8,111 nt of DNA from DATBWZ01 sp036514535 (lineage in GTDB: Bacteria; JAMCPX01; DATBWZ01). The stretch spans positions 1 through 8,111 of the forward strand of contig DATBWZ010000012.1 of assembly GCA_036514535.1 (NCBI GenBank), read 5' to 3'. Each line of letters opens with the position of its first letter. The stretch's first letter is position 1. The notes under the pieces are model-generated. The model had not been told where the DNA came from. It ran no database searches and saw only the letters and a program-made list of their open reading frames with translations. Positions 4,893 through 8,111 of the stretch are shown piece after piece. A program made the translations under genes and the position numbers.

Positions 4893-6263
4893 ATGGAAAA
4901 CAGGAATATTAATCCCTTAATCCTCAGAATCCGGAAGTTATTATCATCTGTGGGGCTGACGGTTGTCCTGCTTTTTGGGCTTGCGGGGGTTTCAATAATA
5001 GGGACGCTCATTCAACAGAATCTTCCTCCTATTGAGTACACCCAGCGGTACGGATTCAAACTTTATAGCTTTTTTAATCTTCTGGGATTTTTTGATATCT
5101 ATCATGTATGGTGGTTTGTCGGAATAATCGTTCTTTTGGCAGTAAACCTTACTTTTTGCACATTGGAGAGGCTCCCGGGCGTTTTCAAGAGATTAAAACA
5201 GGGCGAACCCTTGGTGGATGAATCAAGATTTAAAAACCTGCCGTTTTACAGGGAAATTGTTATAGACAAGGGGGTGAAGGCCTTCCCGGATAGATTGGAT
5301 CGCCTTCTAAGATCTCTTGGCGGCAAATTCACTGTGAATCCCGATTCTAAGGGAAAGAACTATGTGTGGGAAAAGGGCAGGGTATCAATTCTTGGCCCAT
5401 ATATAACACATGCAGGCATTATTATTATATTAATAGGCGCCTTGATTGGCAACCTTGCAGGATTCAGAGCGAATGTCAGAATTGTGGAGGGGGAAAAGGC
5501 GAATGTTGTTTATGACGTAAGTAGGGCTAAAGAAATACCGCTGGACTTTGAAGTGAAGTGCGAGGATTTCTCTGTGGATTTCTATCCTGGCACTGAGCGG
5601 CCGAAAAGATTCGCAAGCGACCTCAAGGTTATTGAAGATGGAAAGGTTGTGGCAGGTAAGGTCATAGAAGTGAATTCACCGCTTAAATATAAAGGACTGA
5701 CCTTTTATCAGTCCGATTACGGCCCTGCAGCTCCACCAAGTTTTGAGATTATGGTTCATAATATAAAAACAGAAAAAGACATGGATGTAGTGCTCAATCT
5801 TGAACAGGAGCAAGAGATTCAAAACGGCGTAACAATTAAAGTTATAGACTATGCTCAGAACTATATGGGATTTGGTCCGGCAGTTCTTGTGGAGCTTAAT
5901 GAAGATTCGCAGGGAAGCAGCCGGTTCCCGGTCTTTCAGAACGTAAAGGACTTTGATGCCCACAGCGGTAAGGCCTACCGTGTGAAACTTACGAAAATTA
6001 TAGAACCGTCTCTTTATTTCACCGGCTTGCAGGTAACCCGTGATCCAGGGGTCAATGTGGTCTGGCTTGGATCTTTTATTATGAGTATAGGATTAACACT
6101 TGCCTTTTTCTTATACCACAGGATGATCCTGCTAAGGGTGAAAGAGGATAACGGAAAAATTGTTGTTTTAGCAGGAGGGCGTTCTTTTAAAAATAAAATA
6201 GGGTTTGAAAGGGAATTTATGAAGGTGATAGAAAGGATTAAAGCTGCGGAGGGCAAACTATGA
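4893..6263 (+). CDS. resB: Cytochrome c biogenesis protein ResB (Ccs1)
   Basis: ResB is the membrane partner of CcsA in system II cytochrome c maturation, where the pair moves haem outward and attaches it to apocytochrome CXXCH motifs. The 456 residues fit the usual layout: membrane segments at about 21-40 and 69-90, a cytosolic loop, a third segment at about 165-187 (GPYITHAGIIIILIGALIG), a large extracytoplasmic domain of about 200 residues, and a final segment at about 389-410. Candidate haem-related histidines are His71 in the second segment (IYHVWWF), His173 in the third and His409 in the last. His71 sits where the transmembrane haem histidine of fused CcsBA proteins is described; this equivalence is inferred. 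ATG 4893 lacks a good ribosome site. The stop overlaps the ccsA start in ATGA. Confidence 0.94.
   Translation: MENRNINPLILRIRKLLSSVGLTVVLLFGLAGVSIIGTLIQQNLPPIEYTQRYGFKLYSFFNLLGFFDIYHVWWFVGIIVLLAVNLTFCTLERLPGVFKRLKQGEPLVDESRFKNLPFYREIVIDKGVKAFPDRLDRLLRSLGGKFTVNPDSKGKNYVWEKGRVSILGPYITHAGIIIILIGALIGNLAGFRANVRIVEGEKANVVYDVSRAKEIPLDFEVKCEDFSVDFYPGTERPKRFASDLKVIEDGKVVAGKVIEVNSPLKYKGLTFYQSDYGPAAPPSFEIMVHNIKTEKDMDVVLNLEQEQEIQNGVTIKVIDYAQNYMGFGPAVLVELNEDSQGSSRFPVFQNVKDFDAHSGKAYRVKLTKIIEPSLYFTGLQVTRDPGVNVVWLGSFIMSIGLTLAFFLYHRMILLRVKEDNGKIVVLAGGRSFKNKIGFEREFMKVIERIKAAEGKL
6248..6253 (+). promoter_or_regulatory. Ribosome binding site of ccsA inside resB
   Basis: GGAGGG lies in the last codons of resB, six bases before ATG 6260. 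It is much stronger than anything in front of resB, so ccsA can recruit ribosomes independently of reading through resB. It also confirms the overlapping start at 6260. Confidence 0.8.
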
Positions 6264-7135
6264 ACAGTATAGAAATGTTCAATATTTCAACCTTTGTATA
6301 TCTTGCTGGCTCGTCAGTTTTTCTATGGCATTTAATTTCAAGAGGCAGCAATGCCCGTATAATTGCAATATTTTTGACAGCAATAGGCGCTCTGTTTAAT
6401 ACCGCGGGGTTGATCGTCAGAGGTATGGAGGCTTTAAGAACTCTTCCTGTTGATGAAAGGTCTATTACCTTAAGTAAGTTGTACACATTATTCCCTGTAA
6501 CCAATCTTTATGAGTCCCTTATCTTCTTTGCCTGGTCAACGATAATTATCTATTTTGTTCTTGAGGCACTGTACAGTATTGCCGCCCTCGGATTTTTGTT
6601 AACGCTGATTGCTTTTGTTTCAATGCTGTTTGCTTCCAGATACTCAGGCCATGCAGAACCGCTTGTTCCGGCGCTTCAGTCCAACTGGCTTACCGCACAT
6701 GTAATAACCTCATTCCTCGCTTATGCGGCATTTGCAGGGGCATTTGCAGCGGGGATACTCTATCTCATAAAGGAGCGTTCCAATAAGAGTCCTGAAGCAA
6801 GTGGATTTCTGAGCATATTGCCCGCGATAAATATCATTGAAAATATGATATACAGGGTGATACTCTTCGGCGTAATTTTCCTGACCCTGGGGATAGTGCT
6901 TGGCGCTGCTTGGGCTAATTATGCTTGGGGCAGTTACTGGTCCTGGGATCCGAAGGAGACATGGTCTCTTATTACATGGCTTTTCTATGTGGGCTTTCTC
7001 CATGCAAGATTCACGCTGGAATGGAGAGGCAAGAGGCTTGCTATTCTTGCTGTGACAGGGTTCGTGGTAACAATATTCTGCTATCTTGGGGTCAATCTAC
7101 TGCTTTCCGGACTGCACAGTTACGGCGGCGAATGA
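6260..7135 (+). CDS. ccsA: Cytochrome c haem-lyase subunit CcsA/ResC (WWD protein)
   Basis: This is an integral inner-membrane haem-handling protein that presents haem to apocytochrome c together with ResB. Databases also label this protein CcsB, a known naming clash. The 291-residue sequence is hydrophobic, with about eight membrane segments. The diagnostic tryptophan-rich WWD motif is complete at residues 223-235 (WGSYWSWDPKETW). Three histidines lie where the family's haem ligands are expected: His147 (TAHVITSF) and His286 (GLHSYG) flank the WWD domain on the outer face, and His248 (FLHARF) lies within a membrane segment. All appear intact. It is encoded separately from ResB, not fused as in Helicobacter CcsBA, but the ATGA overlap keeps the two coupled. 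Its stop lies six bases from the stop of the convergent lptG gene, with no room for a dedicated terminator. Confidence 0.95.
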   Translation: MNSIEMFNISTFVYLAGSSVFLWHLISRGSNARIIAIFLTAIGALFNTAGLIVRGMEALRTLPVDERSITLSKLYTLFPVTNLYESLIFFAWSTIIIYFVLEALYSIAALGFLLTLIAFVSMLFASRYSGHAEPLVPALQSNWLTAHVITSFLAYAAFAGAFAAGILYLIKERSNKSPEASGFLSILPAINIIENMIYRVILFGVIFLTLGIVLGAAWANYAWGSYWSWDPKETWSLITWLFYVGFLHARFTLEWRGKRLAILAVTGFVVTIFCYLGVNLLLSGLHSYGGE

Positions 7136-7141
7136 GACAAT

Positions 7142-8111
7142 TTACCAGTCTATCTTTTTGAAGAGGTAAATTCCAACTATTGCGAATGTAATATTCGGTA
7201 TCCATGATGCTGCCACAGGAGGGAGTATCATGGATGCTCCGGCAATTCTTGATATTGCAGATAAAAACCAATATAAAAATCCAAGCGTAAGGGCAATCAG
7301 AATATTTGTTCCAATTCCAGGCTTGGTAAACCTTTTCAGTGAAATGGGTATGCCAATAACGGATATAATCATGACGCCGACAGGGAATGATATTTTGAAA
7401 AAGAGATCGGTTCTGTAAGCCGGAATAGAATAACCGTAGGATTTCATTTTGTTCAGATATTTTCTGAGTTGATAAAAATTCATTTCATCAGGTTTGATCT
7501 CCTCGTTTTTTAGTTCTTCAGGGGTATAAGGGAGATTGATGGGCATTTCCTTTTCGTAATTGTATGTGGACCTATCCTCAAAAAATATTCTGGTGGCAAT
7601 ATCTTTTGCCACCCATTTTTTGTTAATCCAAACTGTTTCCCGTGCATCTACCCGTTTGACCAGATTGAACTTTTCGCCAAATGTTAAGATTGTAATGCCA
7701 AAAGCGGTCATTCTGTCCGGAAGAAAGAGATCTATCCTGTAAAAGGATCTATCATTTCTGAACCAGATTTCGTTGCTTCCGAGGGACTGAAGGGGATTCC
7801 CCTTTTTTATCTTTACCCTTTCTACCAGTCTTAGCCTTCTGTTTGCTGTGGTAACTATATTTTCATTAAGATAGAATTCAAACATTGAAAGTATTATTCC
7901 TAATATTGCAACAGGAAAAATAAGAGCCTTAATGCTAGCACCGGAGCATCTAAGAGCAAGTATTTCGTTTCTGCTTTTCATCATGCCTATTATGATTAAC
8001 GTGGTTAGAAGGGCAGCAAAGGGAATTATCTGAATAAAAATGGATGGCAGTTTTAATAGGAGATATTCAATTGAATCCGACAGGGTGACCTGGTAACGGA
8101 TAAACACCTCC
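7142..8111 (-). CDS. lptG: LPS export permease, LptG/YjgQ family, 5'-truncated by window end
   Basis: This is an inner-membrane component of the LptB2FG transporter, which extracts lipopolysaccharide from the inner membrane and passes it to LptC/LptA. About 323 residues are visible; the frame is still open at 8111, so the start and first membrane helix are missing. The GTG at 8107 is internal, not a start. Visible parts are a membrane pair (KLPSIFIQIIPFAALL, then a cytosolic turn with RNEILALRCSGAS that contacts the ATPase, then ALIFPVAILGIILS), a periplasmic beta-rich domain of about 150 residues, and three C-terminal membrane helices ending PNITFAIVGIYLF. LptF is a paralogue with the same fold. 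LptG is favoured by the LKLP-Q-P segment and the closing GFLYWF / LPP-ASWIPN pattern, but the choice is not certain. The gene appears undamaged. Confidence 0.87.
   Translation of the reverse strand, partial: EVFIRYQVTLSDSIEYLLLKLPSIFIQIIPFAALLTTLIIIGMMKSRNEILALRCSGASIKALIFPVAILGIILSMFEFYLNENIVTTANRRLRLVERVKIKKGNPLQSLGSNEIWFRNDRSFYRIDLFLPDRMTAFGITILTFGEKFNLVKRVDARETVWINKKWVAKDIATRIFFEDRSTYNYEKEMPINLPYTPEELKNEEIKPDEMNFYQLRKYLNKMKSYGYSIPAYRTDLFFKISFPVGVMIISVIGIPISLKRFTKPGIGTNILIALTLGFLYWFLSAISRIAGASMILPPVAASWIPNITFAIVGIYLFKKIDW

Noticed and set aside
5676..7003. Minus-strand open frames opposite resB and ccsA
   Set aside because: They lie wholly within clearly identified genes, with no family features or initiation signals.
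8105..8107. GTG 8107 as the start of lptG
   Set aside because: The frame stays open to the window edge, and the family has a further membrane helix before this point. The bases resembling a ribosome site (GGAGG) run into the GTG and leave no spacing.
1..8111. CRISPR array, tRNA/rRNA genes, insertion sequence ends, riboswitch
   Set aside because: No regularly spaced repeats, cloverleaf or rRNA-like stretches, transposase or terminal inverted repeats were seen by eye; the intergenic gaps are too short (the largest is about 200 bases) for most such elements.

Overview
The window looks like chromosomal DNA from a Gram-negative bacterium. The evidence is an LptG-type lipopolysaccharide transport permease and a ResB/CcsA (system II) cytochrome c maturation pair. 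System II next to haem synthesis genes, together with the moderate base composition, suggests an anaerobe-rich lineage such as Nitrospirota or Desulfobacterota. That placement is inference only; no marker here fixes the phylum.

Layout. Positions 1-1467 (+) hold the 3' end of hemB, a secreted TPR-repeat protein and a 60-residue DUF4177-like protein, closely packed as one operon. Positions 1468-2305 are a small accessory patch. It contains a type II toxin-antitoxin pair (ribbon-helix-helix-like antitoxin and RelE/ParE-fold toxin) with its own promoter and palindromic operator, then a weak terminator, then a decayed piece that reads like the C-terminus of an Eco57I-type restriction-modification enzyme. 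Positions 2306-4788 (-) hold aroE, aroK and a GAF-GGDEF diguanylate cyclase, in that order of transcription. A 104-base divergent intergenic region (4789-4892) carries a good promoter on each strand. Positions 4893-7135 (+) hold resB and ccsA, overlapping by four bases. A 5'-truncated lptG (-) runs from 8111 to 7142 and converges on ccsA with only six bases between the stop codons.

How the genes fit together. HemB makes porphobilinogen for haem. ResB and CcsA export haem and attach it to apocytochromes c. AroE and AroK catalyse consecutive steps of the shikimate pathway. The diguanylate cyclase appears co-transcribed with them, which is an unusual pairing. The toxin-antitoxin pair and the restriction-enzyme remnant are the only clearly accessory elements.

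Most of the window is ordinary core metabolism, and I found no convincing new multi-gene system. The points most worth a second look are the restriction-enzyme remnant, the AroE cofactor loop lacking the usual NADP-binding Asn-Arg-Thr, the near-leaderless TTG-started aroE transcript, the aroE-aroK-cyclase operon, and the operator geometry of the toxin-antitoxin module.
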